From Diphasiastrum complanatum (lineage: Eukaryota > Streptophyta > Lycopodiopsida > Lycopodiales > Lycopodiaceae), in the NCBI GenBank assembly GCA_029204225.1, contig CM055093.1, forward strand, positions 1,100,117 to 1,164,116: DNA of 64,000 bases, in the 5' to 3' direction. Below are positions 47,401 through 59,721 of the stretch, one piece after another. Position 1 is the stretch's first letter. Each line of letters opens with the position of its first letter. Made by a program: the position numbers and the translations under genes. The notes beneath the pieces were generated by a model. The model worked only from the letters and a program-made list of their open reading frames with translations, was not told the origin of the DNA and searched no databases.

Positions 47401-49870
47401 TTGAGTTGGATGAAGTATCTGGATTACCATCAATAAGTGAACTATGCTATAGCTTCCATGGGAACGAATTTTCGTGTGACAAGTTAAATATCTACTTCAT
47501 CCTTTGATACTTGAATGTGCTTGGATCTAGGGTTGAAGGTGGATAAGAAATACCCGCTACAATTTTCTTTTTGGAGGGTTTCCGGATATCGAGACAACTG
47601 TAATTCTAATTAATAAGTGAGAGGGATTTAACACCTTGCGTGTGTAGGTCCAACCTGATGATCACATAGTTATTTGATTAGATAAAAGTTAATAAAAGCA
47701 CTTTAGGCCTTTTTGCGAGAATTAAATGTCCCAAGGCCTAATTGTCAAGTTAGTGAATAAAAAAGGGTTCCCCCAAATTTCAAATTTCAGATAATAAGGG
47801 ATGTGGATGTTGGCCAATAGGATTTGAGGGCAAAATCTAGAATCTTGATATATCATCTAGATATAGCATCCACTGACAATCATAAGAATTTTTTGTCTCC
47901 ACATTCCAGTAAGTGGTTTAAAAAAGCAGCCTACTCTAAGTGATTTGACCTAAATTGATGCTTGGATCACAAAGATCCACTTTCTATACTCGATTTGAGC
48001 TAGAAACACCTCCAAATCCACATAAAATTTATGGTGCTTTCAAATCCACCTCTAGATTTGGCATAAACACCAAATTTGGCCTACAACTTGCTCTAATACC
48101 ATGTGAGAAATTCAGATCCAAACCACACTTAATGGTTCAACAAGATCTTGACCAAATTTGGATTCACATCTAGATTTTGCTACAAGGTAGAAATCATCAA
48201 TTTTAGCATGCTAGAATTGCATAAATCACTAAGATCTGATCATAAGCATAAAGAACTGATATCTTATTGTCCATGTTCGTACAACAGAAGCAACAAATAG
48301 TACTTCACACATGTGGATCCAAGTACAACACAAAAATTAACATTCTATACACTAGAACTCAAGATATTATGAGAAATATGCAAGTGATGAAGATAGAATC
48401 AAAAGAGAAAATCTCCACATAGAAAGAGAACTTGAAAATAATTTCTCCATGATGGTATAGCTATTTATAACAGCCATAATTTCACTTGTCCAATTGCCCT
48501 AAAATAGCAACTTTTAGGTATTTCACAAAAAACCTAGTTTTTAGTGAGTAAATGCAATGTATCTATATTAGCCAATTAGAATGGGTCTAAATCTGACCTC
48601 ATCCACAAATACACTTGCCAAAAATAATACAAACACTATTTATGCCTTTATTGATACTAAAACTATCTCTAACTTGAAATTTCATCTTGGTCTCAAAATT
48701 GCCAAAATAACTCAACTAAACTAGCTAATTTTTCACATAGATTTATATATCAAATTTTTTGGTTGTCCATTTTGAGTGGACTAGGACCCCTTCGGATATG
48801 GCTATACGGGCCAAAAATTTTACTAGTCACACTAAGTATGTAGTACATTTCCATACAACTGTTGAAACAATCTGGTATTTCTTCCGTAGTTTAGCCCGAT
48901 TTGTAATGTCAAAAAATCGGCTAACATTTTGGTGACCTCCACTGGGTATGTGGTCCCCACACAATGGATCCAAAGTCAATAGAAAACTTATTTGTAGTAA
49001 AACTTCCATTTAGTGGTAGATAGGCTCAGTATACAACATTGTGCAATGCTAACTGCTCATGGTAAAGTTCATGGTCTTGGTTCATAATTGTCTCATCCAT
49101 TGGGCATGGAGTTTGGTTCTCAACAGCAGTATCTAAGGCCAGCGATTAAGCTCTAGAATCAGACAACTACATATCTTCATGGTACTTGCATTACATCCAT
49201 CCTGTGCACCTAGATCTGCTTATGCTCCCATTCCCATCAAATTTTACTATATGCCCATCTCAGATCCATGCATTTTAGGGATATGCTAATTAACGTAGTT
49301 TCCTTCTATAAAATGGTAATTGATGGATGCATCTAATTTCAGCATGTGCCTAGATGTCTACTCAAATCACGAGTGGATGCAATATTTTTGTTCACTCACT
49401 TCTCTCAAAGATTTATTTCTCTCACTCATATCATGAAATAAGTAAATATAGTGGCTCATGATTGACTTAGTCAATAAAACTTCTCTAATGCTAATTTTCT
49501 TTTTCCCAAATTTTTTTTTTCAAAAGATTGAGTCAACTCTATATACACATATCTTGCCCACAATATTTCTCACTACCCTCATTTTTTTTTCTTTTCCATC
49601 CCCGGGCTTCTAAATCATGTACTCATGCCCTTTTTAGACAATATAGAAGATATGCCCTTCTTAATGTAATACATAGTGCAAGGAGTATGGATGCAACTGT
49701 CAGACTTGCATGAAGTGTTGTTAATGATTTTGTGTCTAAGACGATGCAAATAAGCCAATGAGTGATTTCTTTGCCATAGTAGAGATATCTTCCTCTACTT
49801 GTAGGCCCTCTTGCAAAGATCAGTTCTAGAGGTACTTATCTCAGGGGTAGAGGTTGAAATATCACTGTCT
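47401..49870. other. no gene recognised
   Basis: About 2.5 kb of AT-rich sequence with short random-looking frames on both strands. No repeat or RNA gene seen. Confidence 0.55.
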
Positions 49871-49871
49871 A

Positions 49872-52800
49872 TTAGCCAGGATTTGCACCTACAAGGAATT
49901 GGTGTTGGAAGATCTCAGACAATGTTTTTCTTTCTTTGGAAAATCTGTCAAGCACTTTCAGATACCAGAAGATGTGAAAGCTCCTTTCCATCTTTTCGTT
50001 GGGGTTACACCACTTCCTAGTCAGACATATATTATTGGGTCGATTTTGACGGCCCCTGCAAGGTTGGAGTAACCATTCTCTCAGGTGATGGGCATAATGT
50101 CTCACTAGTCTGACATCACGTTCTTTGTTTCTTCTGGTCATGAAGGAGAAAGCTTCTAGACTGGCACAAGTATCAGTAAATGTTTCAAAAGGTCTTGGAA
50201 TCAGCGACCATCTGAACAATGTTGGTATATCAGTGACAGGTCGAAGTTCAAAGGTGTGGTCACTCAAAGGAAATTCCACACTTGGAATATAAAGTACATA
50301 GGCATCAAAGTCCTCAAAAAACCTACTATTTGACAGGATCTCTTGTTCTTTAGTAGGGTTTCAGAGCATTGATTCACAACAACACAAAGCAAGCTTTAGG
50401 ATGTGTAAGTCCAGATATACGTCAGTGTAATGTAACATTGATTCCGAATGTTAACATCACAATTAAGTTCCAAGCAATTGATTATTTGATCGTACTGACA
50501 ATCAAATAACCAATGAGTTTTAAGACAATCTTAGCAATGAATTTACAGTTGCTTGCACAAGACAATATCAAGGCTAAAGAAGTGTCTGACCAGAGTTACA
50601 ATCAAAATTTTTCAATTTGTCTTCTCTTGGCCTCATGGAATTGACCAACAACATGACTGTCCAGATCAGCAAAACATGTCCTCAAGAAGGTTCTGTTATA
50701 AGTAGAAACTGCAACAACTATATCTTCATGCATGTCCTTCCTTAATATACCATTCTTCAGCAACTCAACATTTATTCAGACGAAAGAGCCATCCAAATAA
50801 AGACTCTGCATTGTTGTAAGGACATGGCCAATAAGAGTGCCAAAGTGTGTTATTGAATAAGTAACAAACTTCACATGGTCTTTATGGGCTCTTCTTTCTT
50901 TGATATAGCAAGCAAAATTCTCGTAGTGAACATGATATCCAGCTTCCCAGTCGGCATACAATTCCCACAACTCTGGATAAGAGACATCAATACCTTGCAA
51001 CATGTTCTCTCTGTCGAACCTTGCAAAGTTTGACTCTTACTTCGGCCGGTACATGTCAAATTGACAGTGTCTCTTTCAGTAATCAATTTGTCCTTGATAA
51101 TACTTGTAAAATTCCACTTCCTTCTATTTTAAGTAATCTAATGCATATAATAATGTACAATCTACGTACAATTCTACACTACCAAAAGCAACTGCAAAAA
51201 ATTTCCCCTACAAAATTGCCCAACAAAAGCGTCCTTTTTGTTCCATGCTAAGCCTATTCCATAATTCTATGAAGTGTGATTTCTCCCAGGGGGCTTCCCA
51301 GTTGGCCCAAGAATAACCCATTAAACTTGACAAAAAGGAATATTCCACACACCATTGCAACTCATATTTAAATTGCAATGGTAGCCAAACATGAACTTTA
51401 TCAACAAAACCTTTGAATTCATGCGCAAGTACCTTATCTGTCTTCTTGGACTTGGTCGCACGGGTTCGTTTGGCCTCTGCATATCAACATGATCTGCCTG
51501 TACTTTAATCTCCTTCGCATAGATGGCATCCTTGATCTCGATCTGTAGCGACTCCAGTTCTCTCTTTAGTCTGTCATTCTCAGCTACCGCGTTGTGAAAC
51601 TCCTCATGGACTTCCACACCAATGCAACTGAAAACTTGGAAACTATGAAGGTTATCTGGATCTATCTGTTTCCCCTTGCGATAGGCCAACACCTCTGCCA
51701 TCAGGCTATCGATATTTTTTAAGGCATGGGTGTGTTCCTCATGTGAATTCACACCAGAACATCCAGTCTCTGACAATTCCTTCAAGTCGATAAGATCCTC
51801 TTCAAATCCGTTCTTCTCCTCATATAGATATTGAAGGAGCTCACTCTTGAAGGTTTCTTATAGAGTTGACTGCACCTGCTTCCATTTGGCTGCATCAACC
51901 TTGATTGTGCCTCCATCTAAACAACACTACAAAGTTGCATCGGCACTTATCCTCACCAACTTCTCAGCAAACTGAGCCAAGAGCTTGGTCATCTTTTTGT
52001 TTAAGTCACCATTCATCTTGTATTTTGGCTATTTTCAATTCATACCCTCTCTAGACAACATCGGTGTTTCGTAGATACAAAATCATCTACTTAACCTTAG
52101 GATTCATGTCCGCCAATAGTCAGGTGTATCTGGTTCCGGCGTCTGGTCCTTCTGCTATGCTTGATCATATATGTCTTCAATGTCGGCAACAGCAGTGGTG
52201 GTGGTAGTATCAACCGCAACATAAAAAACTTGGACGACATCATCCTGGACCTGCTCAATTTTGAAACTCGTAGCATCCTGGTTGTCGTCCTCCCTGTTCT
52301 CTGCATCTGCCATGGTAGTGTCTGCAGACAGCAACATCAGAAGTAGCAAGCAAAGAGTCCTGTGTAGCTTCACTCGTCCTTGCATCGACATCCACGATCT
52401 CAATAGCAGTAAGATCCACTTGTTGTGGGGCTGCAAGTTCGGTCTTCTTCCTTTCCAGCAGCGCCAATTCCCCTGACATCAAAATGTTATAATGTAGGCA
52501 CAAATGGGAGATGTGGGCTGCGTATGCTGCAAACTTGCCATGCTTCATCGACCTGTGAAAGGCCTTGAAGGCGATGGTAGCAAAGTTAATCTGCTCTTTC
52601 TTGATGGCCAGAAGCATATATCCAATGTTTGTGACTGCAATTGTTGCATCCACGTCCGTTGCAAAGAGGACTAGGTTGTAATACTTAACAAAAATTTCTC
52701 AAAGCTGCGTCTCTGATCATAGAAATCTTATATCGATTGCTTGGCATATAAAATTTTTCATGAAACAGATTAGCTTCATTAATGTCCTCCCTAGATAACG

Positions 52801-53081
52801 CTGGAGGTACAATTCCTTCACTTGGTAAATGGAGCGCGGCAGCAAAGGTCGCCTCCGAGATGTCCATTCTCACTCCCGAACCTGCGATAAAACTACAATG
52901 TCCGTGACCTCAATTAGCCCCTAAATGAGCTCATTGCTAGCTTCAATCAGGATTGTGAATGGATCAACTATTAGTGTATAGCCGAGTCTGCATCAATCAG
53001 CTAACATAATTCTTCCAAGTTCAGCTTGCTGCGCACTTTCCAATTGACGTGGGCTGGCATAATAACCAAAGTGGCAGCCAT
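49872..53081 (-). pseudogene. unrecognised coiled-coil protein family, copy 2 (longer, broken)
   Basis: On the minus strand, from an ATG near 53081 (MAATLVIMPAHVNWKVRSKL), text continues with stops through LIDPFTILIEASNEL to a block with FAAALHLPSEGIVPPALSRE and YKISMIRDAALRNF. A one-base shift near 52690 leads to TIAVTNIGYMLLAIKKEQIN and FHRSMKHGKFAAYAAHISHL. After a Thr/Ala/Glu-rich stretch comes a coiled-coil part (51785-51430: EEHTHALKNIDSLMAEVL, ENDRLKRELESLQIEI). The Trp-rich part follows (YELQWCVEYSFLSSLMG, WEKSHFIELWNRL), then SYPELWELYADWEAGYHVHY, a stop near 50773, KDMHEDIVVAVSTYNRTFLR, and the last readable part FFEDFDAYVLYIPSVEFPLS at 50330-50250. The middle matches copy 1 at 28.9-29.9 kb. 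Introns may exist; I cannot place them. No known family; it might be a transposon gene. Confidence 0.6.
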
Positions 53082-53437
53082 TGCACTAGATGGTAAATAT
53101 TTTAGCTTGATTGATCGCGAAATAGCAGTAAACAATTGATTGCAACTAATAATACCATGCAATGGTAGCGTACGATGAGCAAGAAAGCAAGCATAAAACT
53201 TGAAAACTTGATTACGAATGTTGATGAGGTAAGTGAAAAATGACGAGAAACTTGGTGTAAGTAGCAAAACGGTCAGAAAATCAGTAATAAAGGTGGCACA
53301 TGGTTTTACATGTACATGTGTCAATAGAAAAGACGTTCGTCATCATGCAATAACTACAAGTCCAATGTATAATCAGAGAAATAATTATAGTATGAATAGG
53401 CTAGCTATTTGAGTTAGAATTAAAGTAGAATCACTAT
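53082..53437. other. no gene recognised
   Basis: Short AT-rich stretch between the coiled-coil family copy (minus) and the presumed LTR of element I (plus). It would hold the upstream region of the former if that was ever a gene. Confidence 0.5.
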
Positions 53438-53683
53438 GTTACTGTATTGTGGGTCCTATCAGTTGATAGGGATCAGTTGGCCTCGCCACGAGGCAAGTCA
53501 ACCGGACACGCATCCTGCCAACGGCAACCTGGGTCATGCATGCGTTGCCTGAGGGAACAATTATATGTACAGTGTAATTTCATTTTGAGAAATACAGTTG
53601 CTATGTGAGCTTGTTGTGGAGAGTGTTTTTTGTTTGTGTTACTGTGTAGCATGATCGGTGTTCCTATGCAAAGCAAATTCTAA
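53438..53683 (+). mobile_element. probable 5' LTR of copia element I
   Basis: The block starts TGTTACTGTATTG and ends just before a tRNA-Met primer-binding site. Its start is uncertain because no second LTR is present. It contains short palindromes (CCTATCAGTTGATAGG and GCCTCGCCACGAGGC). Confidence 0.45.
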
Positions 53684-53685
53684 GT

Positions 53686-53695
53686 TGGTATCAGA
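53686..53695 (+). promoter_or_regulatory. primer-binding site, copia element I
   Basis: TGGTATCAGA matches the first ten bases of the plant copia tRNA-Met primer-binding site. It is not followed by the usual GC, so it has decayed at its 3' side. Confidence 0.65.
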
Positions 53696-54974
53696 CCCAT
53701 ACAGGGAGTGTACACAGTACAGTGTCGCCATTGAAGAGAGCTTCGGGAGAAGAAAAGTCTTCTGAGAGTTCGGGGTTTACGGTGGGCTGGAGACGGAAAG
53801 TGAAGCACTGGAGTATGATTTCTAGCATACAGATGTTTGCTAGGTGTGAAACCGTGTGAGGATTCACAAACAAGGCCTATCAGTTGGAGAAACGGAATTC
53901 TAAAAATTTTGTAAAGTAGCTGCTTGGTGTTTGCAATCGGTGTGCATCCGAACGGACACCATTTGACAAACGGTCTGAAGTATCAGATTCTTTGCTGTAG
54001 GGCAACCTCAGAGCAAGAGGATTTGCTTGTTGAAGGGCTGTACAAAGGCTACTAAGTGCCAAGAATGGTGTAGAAACCCTGGTTTAGGGTTTACAGATGA
54101 TAAATCATGGATTTCTCTCTGTATTCAACAGATTTTGGAGCTGTAAAGAGCTAGTGGAGGGCGACCCAGCAGCGCGTAGTAGATGTGAGAGAGCCAAAAC
54201 TGGCCGTGGATCAAAGATCCTGTCAGATCATCAAGTGTTTGGTGAAGAAAGGAAATAAGAGGCCGAGAGAGGGATGCGGACAGCTCGCACGCGGTGAGGA
54301 GGAGAAGCAAATCGTGCTTCGAAGGTGGTCGCGACTGGAGGAATGTGGATTGGTGCACAAGAATGTGCAGGACCATCAGATCTCATGGCATCTGGATGGA
54401 CGATGGAGATTAAATCTACGTGGACCATTGGATCCAGATAAGCCATTGGATTGTCGTAAAATCCACATGAACTTCAACTGAAGTGGGCCCTGAAGAATTG
54501 AAATGTATTTTGGCCTTCAACTTCAATAAAAATTTTCAAAGTGAAAGTGGAGTTGGGTCCCTTCACAAGTAAAGAGTGAAGTTTCTTCAAGGTGAAGAAA
54601 CAGTTCAAAAACAAGGAAAATCCCTATTTTGGGGTCCTTTGTCCATTTTGACCCAAACGAAAGGCTATAACCTCCAAACGAAGGGCACCTGAACTGTACT
54701 CGCAAGTACGGTACAGCAAAACAGAGTGATTGTAGTGAAGAAAGTGTTTGGAGTGCGCCAAGAGTGATTTCACCATTCCACTGGGTACGTAGTTGGGAGT
54801 TGACGATTGAGTGCATTTTGCAAGGCGACGTCGATTTGGCTTTCAAATAAGTGGAAAAACGGCGAGTGACCTGGTAAGGGAAAAAGTGCAGGTCATTATT
54901 TTCAACTTATGACATCACAGTTGGCCTCAACATACTGCTTTTAGCCTACGGCAGAAGTTTCAAGTAGTTTTGCG
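53696..54974 (+). other. untranslated leader of copia element I
   Basis: About 1.3 kb between primer-binding site and gag ATG. Non-coding, with matches to 7143-8240 (reverse). A long leader is a shared character of this family. Confidence 0.7.
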
Positions 54975-55845
54975 ATGGCAAACATGGGAGAGTCCATTTT
55001 GAGTGAAAGTAGCAAATTGGACGGGATTTGCAACTAGGAAGTGTGGAAATTCAAAATGAAAAACATACTGATGGAGAAAGACATGTGGGAAGTCGTCACA
55101 GGTGATGAGAGAAGGCCGCCAAATGAAGCGGATATGAAAGTGTTCGACAAAAAGATGAGGAAAGCTTTGACCTTCATTAACTTGTCAGTGAAGGATCACA
55201 TCATTACCCACATTTGTGATGTTGTTACACCCAGATAGGCATGGGATGTGCTAAAGGAGCAGTTCGAGATGTCAAATCCGTCAAGAATCATGTTTCTGAA
55301 GTCAAAGCTGAATAGTGCCCGAATGGAGCAAGAAGAGCACATTCAGACGTACATGACCAGAATCAAGACAATGAGGGATGAACTGCATTCTATTGGTGAG
55401 CGCATACGTGATGTGGAGCTGGTGCATAATGCATTGTGTGGCATTGCAGAATCCTATCAACTGTTTGTAGCGGAATAACATCAAGAGAAAGATTGCCAAC
55501 CTTTGACGAGCTCATAGGAATCTTGATGCAGGAAGAGCAACGACGAGAAATGGTGAAAGCTAGACGTCAAAATACTGACGATCAAGCACTTGCAAGACGC
55601 CAAAAATAAGGCAAGGGCAAGGGCAAGAAGAAGTCTAAGCAGCAATTTGCCAAGACTCAGGAGGATGAGGGATCTTCCAGTAAGACCAAAAAGAAAGGCA
55701 AGTGCTTCCATTGTGGCAAAAAGGGCCATTGGAAGAGTGAATGTCGCAAATTCCTGGCGGAACAAGACAAGGGGAAACCAAAACAAGCAGGTAACCTTGT
55801 CGATGAGGGTGAGATTGAAGACTCTAGCATCTTCATATCTGCATT
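54975..55845 (+). pseudogene. copia gag of element I
   Basis: Starts MANMGESILSESSKLDGICN, hits a stop, then EVWKFKMKNILMEKDMWEVV. At the same codon as in element A it has a TAG (TPR-stop-AWDVLKEQF). It goes on with EMSNPSRIMFLKSKLNSARM and ELHSIGERIRDVELVHNALC, shifts frame near 55470, and ends in a Lys-rich tail with an intact CCHC knuckle (CFHCGKKGHWKSEC). Confidence 0.88.
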
Positions 55846-56094
55846 GTCATCTAATCAAGATGATCAGACGTGGTATATTGACTCGAGAGCCACAAGACAC
55901 ATGACAGGTAACAAGAATTGGTTTAGTAGCTTGAAAGTGTTGGATAATGGAACGCCATTCCATCTTTCGGGATTCACCATGAGGCTTACACAGTTTCTAC
56001 TTCACAGTATTAACTAGTATTCCTCGGTGTGCAAGATCAAGGGGATAGGCACCGTTTCAATCCAACTACCTGATGGCAAAAGCAGGATGATCGA
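55846..56094 (+). pseudogene. copia protease start of element I, with replaced segment
   Basis: The catalytic motif is changed from DSGA to DSRA (WYIDSRATRHMTG), which should abolish activity. Between 55954 and about 56025 some 72 bp of unrelated sequence replace about 24 bp of element A. Family text then resumes (CKIKGIGTVSIQLPDGKSRM) and stops at 56094. Confidence 0.85.
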
Positions 56095-57075
56095 AAATGA
56101 TATGTTCCAAATATTTGAGTCTTGGTTGAAAGAACTCACACTTAGACTCCTTAGCATAAAGCTTTGCCTACCTCAGATTATCTAAGACTGTACACAAATG
56201 TGCCTCATGCTCCTCAAGTGTCTTATTGTAAATCAGTATGTCATTCAAAAATACCACGAGAAACTTCCCCAGATATGGACGAAGAATATTGTTCATCATT
56301 TGTTGGAAGGTTGTCGGGGCATTAATTAGACCAAAGGATAAAACTAAAAATTCGTAATGGCCAGACCTAGAACGAAAAGAAGTCTTGGAAACATCTCCCT
56401 TGTGGATTCTAATTTGATGGTAGCCCGACCTAAGGTCCAATTCGGTGAAATACTTAGCACCATTCAATCGGTCCATTAAGTCATCCATCCGAGGTAAGGG
56501 ATAATGGTTCTTAATTGTCACTTTATTAAGCTTTTTGTAATCAACACAAAGATGAATACCACCGTCTTTCTTGTCGGTTAACAAAACAGGAGCTCCCCAA
56601 TGGAACTTACTGGGTCTAATATGACCCTTACGTAATAACTCCTTAAGTTGACTAGCAACTTCATCTTCTTCCTTCGGACTCATCCTGTAGGGAAAAAACG
56701 AGACAAGAGAGCTGTCGGGAAGAAGATCTATGTGATGGTCTATCCCCGTAAGGGGGAAAGACCCTCAGGCAATTGCTCAGAGAATATACCATTATATTCC
56801 TCCCTAAGTCTCTTAAAGATTTTGCCCTTAGGTGAAGATTCTATATTATCATCAGAAAAAGACAATGCTTTAGGAAAAGACAAAACATCAACATTGAGAT
56901 TATGAGTACTAAAAGCATCCATGTACAATTCATCTTTCAGATAACATAAATACGAATGATACTCAAAATCCAAAATACATTGATTAGCTTCATGAGCAGT
57001 TACAAAAGGTAGATCAGGCTCATCAACTTTAAGACGAACCATAGAGCCATTATGCAAGAAAGATAGACTATGCAA
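56095..57075 (-). pseudogene. gypsy reverse transcriptase of element J
   Basis: The linker ([19 protein letters not shown]) leads, after a shift near 56740, to the frame 56683-56168. It reads [77 protein letters not shown] and [20 protein letters not shown]. The catalytic box is LNDILIY instead of the usual V/LDDIL: the first Asp of the metal-binding pair is Asn, so the enzyme would be dead. A frameshift then gives LYAKESKCEFFQPRLKYLEH, after which the element stops. Confidence 0.9.
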
Positions 57076-57114
57076 AACATAATCTTTCTTTAACGACTCA
57101 TTCCTAGCATAAAT

Positions 57115-57576
57115 TCACTCTCTACCTAAGATTAAATCCACCTTATCAAGATTCATAACATGAAAAGATAAAATATCTACATAGTTTTGAATCCTCAACG
57201 GCACGTGGGGGACAAAGTGGTCCCAGACCTGCTGCTCCCCACCAGCTGCCATCCTAACCACATACTTTTGGTCACTTGGTACGGTTGCTAGCTGTAGCTT
57301 CTGCACCAACTTAGCATTAATAAAATTATGCATAGAACCGTTGTCAAAAAGAACACTCACAGGTTGGCTACCTACGAACTCACTCATACGAATGAGGTTT
57401 TGAGGTCCAAAAACCGCAGTGTTAAAACAACAATTCATGCAAACTGTTTCATCTTTAAAAGATACATCAATGCAAAAAATAGAAGAATTACCTGGGGCCT
57501 TAAAGGAGCAGCCACCCTTTTTCTGTCTCTTCAGACAGTCCTTCGAAAGGTGCCCTTCTCCATGCAGGAGAAACAC
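57115..57576 (-). pseudogene. gypsy protease of element J
   Basis: After the knuckle come VSVLFDNGSMHNFINAKLVQ, where the usual catalytic D-T/S-G is changed to DNG, then VRMAAGGEQQVWDH and MNLDKVDLILGRE just before a stop at 57115. The DNG change should reduce or abolish activity. Confidence 0.8.
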
Positions 57577-58400
57577 AACCCATCGCTTTTGGCCTTATCA
57601 AGGTCAGCTCTCTCCAACCGAGGGCGTTTCCTTTTCTTTCCCGAAGAGGAAGCTTCGTCAACCACTCGCTCCTTGCCCTTTTTGAGAGGAGGGCCCGTAG
57701 AGGGTTTCTCTTTGAATTCAGGCTTTTGTTGTTCTTTGCCGGTCACAATGTGCGTGTCGTCGAAAATCCGAATGAAACGCACGACATTCTCTAAGGATTG
57801 TTGCTGATTGCGGCGGACCTCCAACTGATATTCTTTGGACAAGCCCAATATGAAATGCAGCTTAAGGAGCACTCCGTCTATGTGGTTAAAAAGCTGTGAG
57901 GCAGCCTCTTGGAAGTCTTGCAAATAGACGTCCAAGGGCTTCATCCCCATTTGCAATGTGGTAAATCGACGATAATATTCAAAATCATCAAGGACAAGCA
58001 TAAAGGTAGTCTTAAAGGCTACCTGAAAGTCATCCCAAGTAGTTGGAACCGTAGCTTGATCTTTAAGAGCCTGCCACCATGAGTACGCTTTACTGCGTAA
58101 AAACATGGTAGATCATGCATGGAAAAATGTAAAGTCCATCAATTCAGCCAGGCCAAGACCACATCTTGGTTTTTATCATTTTTCTCTCCGATAAAAAACT
58201 CCGGAGTAAACATCGGATTGAGAAGTGCTTGCCAAGATTGGGCCATAGCTAGAATTTCGTCCTCCGCCCATTCATATTTAGACCGCATGTCAACAATTTT
58301 TAAATTAATTGCACATGTCATATTCTCCATATCAGTCCCGAAGGAACTTGGAGCTCACGTTTCTTCCATATGAGTGTCCATGGCAAAAGTAGTATGTAGC
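57531..58400 (-). pseudogene. gypsy gag of element J
   Basis: Upstream part 58330-58139 has EFFIGEKNDKNQDVVLAWLN and a stop. From 58106 come FLRSKAYSWWQALKDQATVP, TWDDFQVAFKTTF, FTTLQMGMKPLDVYLQDFQE and LLKLHFILGLSKEYQLEVRR, the retrotransposon gag core, followed by a Lys-rich tail. The zinc knuckle LCFSCMEKG is shifted into the next frame (GEGHLSKDC). Confidence 0.87.
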
Positions 58401-59099
58401 TAGAAGCTTGAGGAAAAACGAAGACTATCTATCTCTAAGTCTAAAATGCAAATTGGCATAAATTGCCAATTAACCAAAATATGACTAAACTAGTTGATAT
58501 TTCTCATAGCTCCTCCATCTCCTACTACAACTTCTCTCTCAAAAAATAACATGTTGTATGTAAAGTGGTTTCTAAATCGACATCAGAGCTTAAATATAAT
58601 AATATGTCATATTTCAGCCTTCACATTATAAGTTCTTGTCCAACTTTCTTGGAGCTCTCATTCATAACATTCATCCAGTTGTTACAACCATCTTATCGTG
58701 ACATGCTTTGATGTTCTCATCATTTCTTTATTTCAATTCCATCATCTCTTCTATTTCCTTTGCTCCATCTATTTGGCTAGACTTCATCCCTTTTCATGAG
58801 GTCCTCCACTTTCATGAGGTCTTTCATGGCCTATATTATTTGCAATAATAACATTTGAGCTCTTCCTTGCCATTCTATCTTGATGTTGGAATCTTCTTTG
58901 TGAATGGAATGTGTGAATATCTACACCCATGCATGATGTTCATGAGTATGCTTTGGTTTGAACCATCCATATATCACTTCTAAGTTCTCCTCTAATTCTA
59001 AGATATCGCCCTAGCCTCATCAATTTTCCCATCAATGCAAGCTCATCTTGAGGATATATGCTCGTACTCATCTCCTCTTCTTAAATAAATGAATAGGTG
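58401..59099. other. no gene recognised
   Basis: AT-rich stretch after the gag end of element J. No coding text recognised. Confidence 0.5.
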
Positions 59100-59351
59100 A
59101 TAAAACGAAGATCAAGTTCTCAATCTTGCTACCTTCCAATATCAGAATCATAGGGACATGATAGAAACTTGCGAAGCTTTCTAAAATGTTGAAGATAAGT
59201 TGTGCTTTCTCCTCACCAACACCAACAACCTCCAAGTGTCTAGCAAATATGACCCCATTTTCTTTAAAAATAAAAGCAATGATTCTCCTTGTCCCATTTT
59301 CATGGTAGATAATGTCCTTCTAAGCATCAAAATGTTCATCACACTCTTTCC
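59100..59351 (-). pseudogene. older copia gag relic, left part, host of element K
   Basis: On the minus strand GKSVMNILMLRRTLSTMKMG is followed, across a frameshift, by IFARHLEVVGVGEEKAQL, the pattern of copia gag (FLK, then FA-x-LE-x-x-GV). It continues on the other side of element K at 63085-63300, so K inserted into this relic. Confidence 0.55.
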
Positions 59352-59625
59352 TGTGAAGAATTGAAAAAGATTATCTATGTTAGATATAGGGGTCTTATGT
59401 TTTTTATATCATGCATCTAGGTGTAGGATGCTGATAGGAACAAATTTGGCATAGATGGCAAATTATGCATTTCCACTTGTAATGCCACTATTGAGCCAAA
59501 ATAGAGTAAGAGGCTAAACTCGTGCCAATTAGAGTGTAGACAAGTGTAATGCTTTTGTTTGATGAATTCTAAGAGGTCCAATAGGATTTAGAGGTGGAAC
59601 CATGTGAGGTCCAGGTTTGCTTGAA
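59352..59625 (+). repeat. 5' LTR remnant of element K
   Basis: Matches the first about 275 bp of the 3' LTR. About six substitutions and one small gap are visible by eye over this stretch. It breaks off into internal sequence. Confidence 0.85.
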
Positions 59626-59721
59626 TACTTGCATTAGGATCTAGATTTGGAGGCATCTATAAACTAGATCCAAATGAGTATGTGAATGCTTTTAATGTTG
59701 CTCTTGTGAAACAAGCTCTCT

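Larger units (their letters stand above)
53438..56094 (+). mobile_element. Ty1/copia element I, 5' part, same family as element A
   Basis: Order: presumed LTR, primer-binding site, leader of about 1.3 kb, gag (54975-about 55800) and the start of protease (to 56094). The leader and gag match element A closely but in opposite orientation. The protease is cut at about 56094, where sequence changes abruptly to the minus-strand gypsy element J. Pol is missing. Confidence 0.88.
56095..58400 (-). mobile_element. Ty3/gypsy element J, gag to reverse transcriptase
   Basis: On the minus strand: gag (about 58330-57560), zinc knuckle (57600-57540), protease (about 57420-57115), linker to reverse transcriptase (57110-56740) and reverse transcriptase (56690-56095). 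The end of reverse transcriptase, RNase H, integrase and both LTRs are missing. It ends at the junction with element I. Confidence 0.88.
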
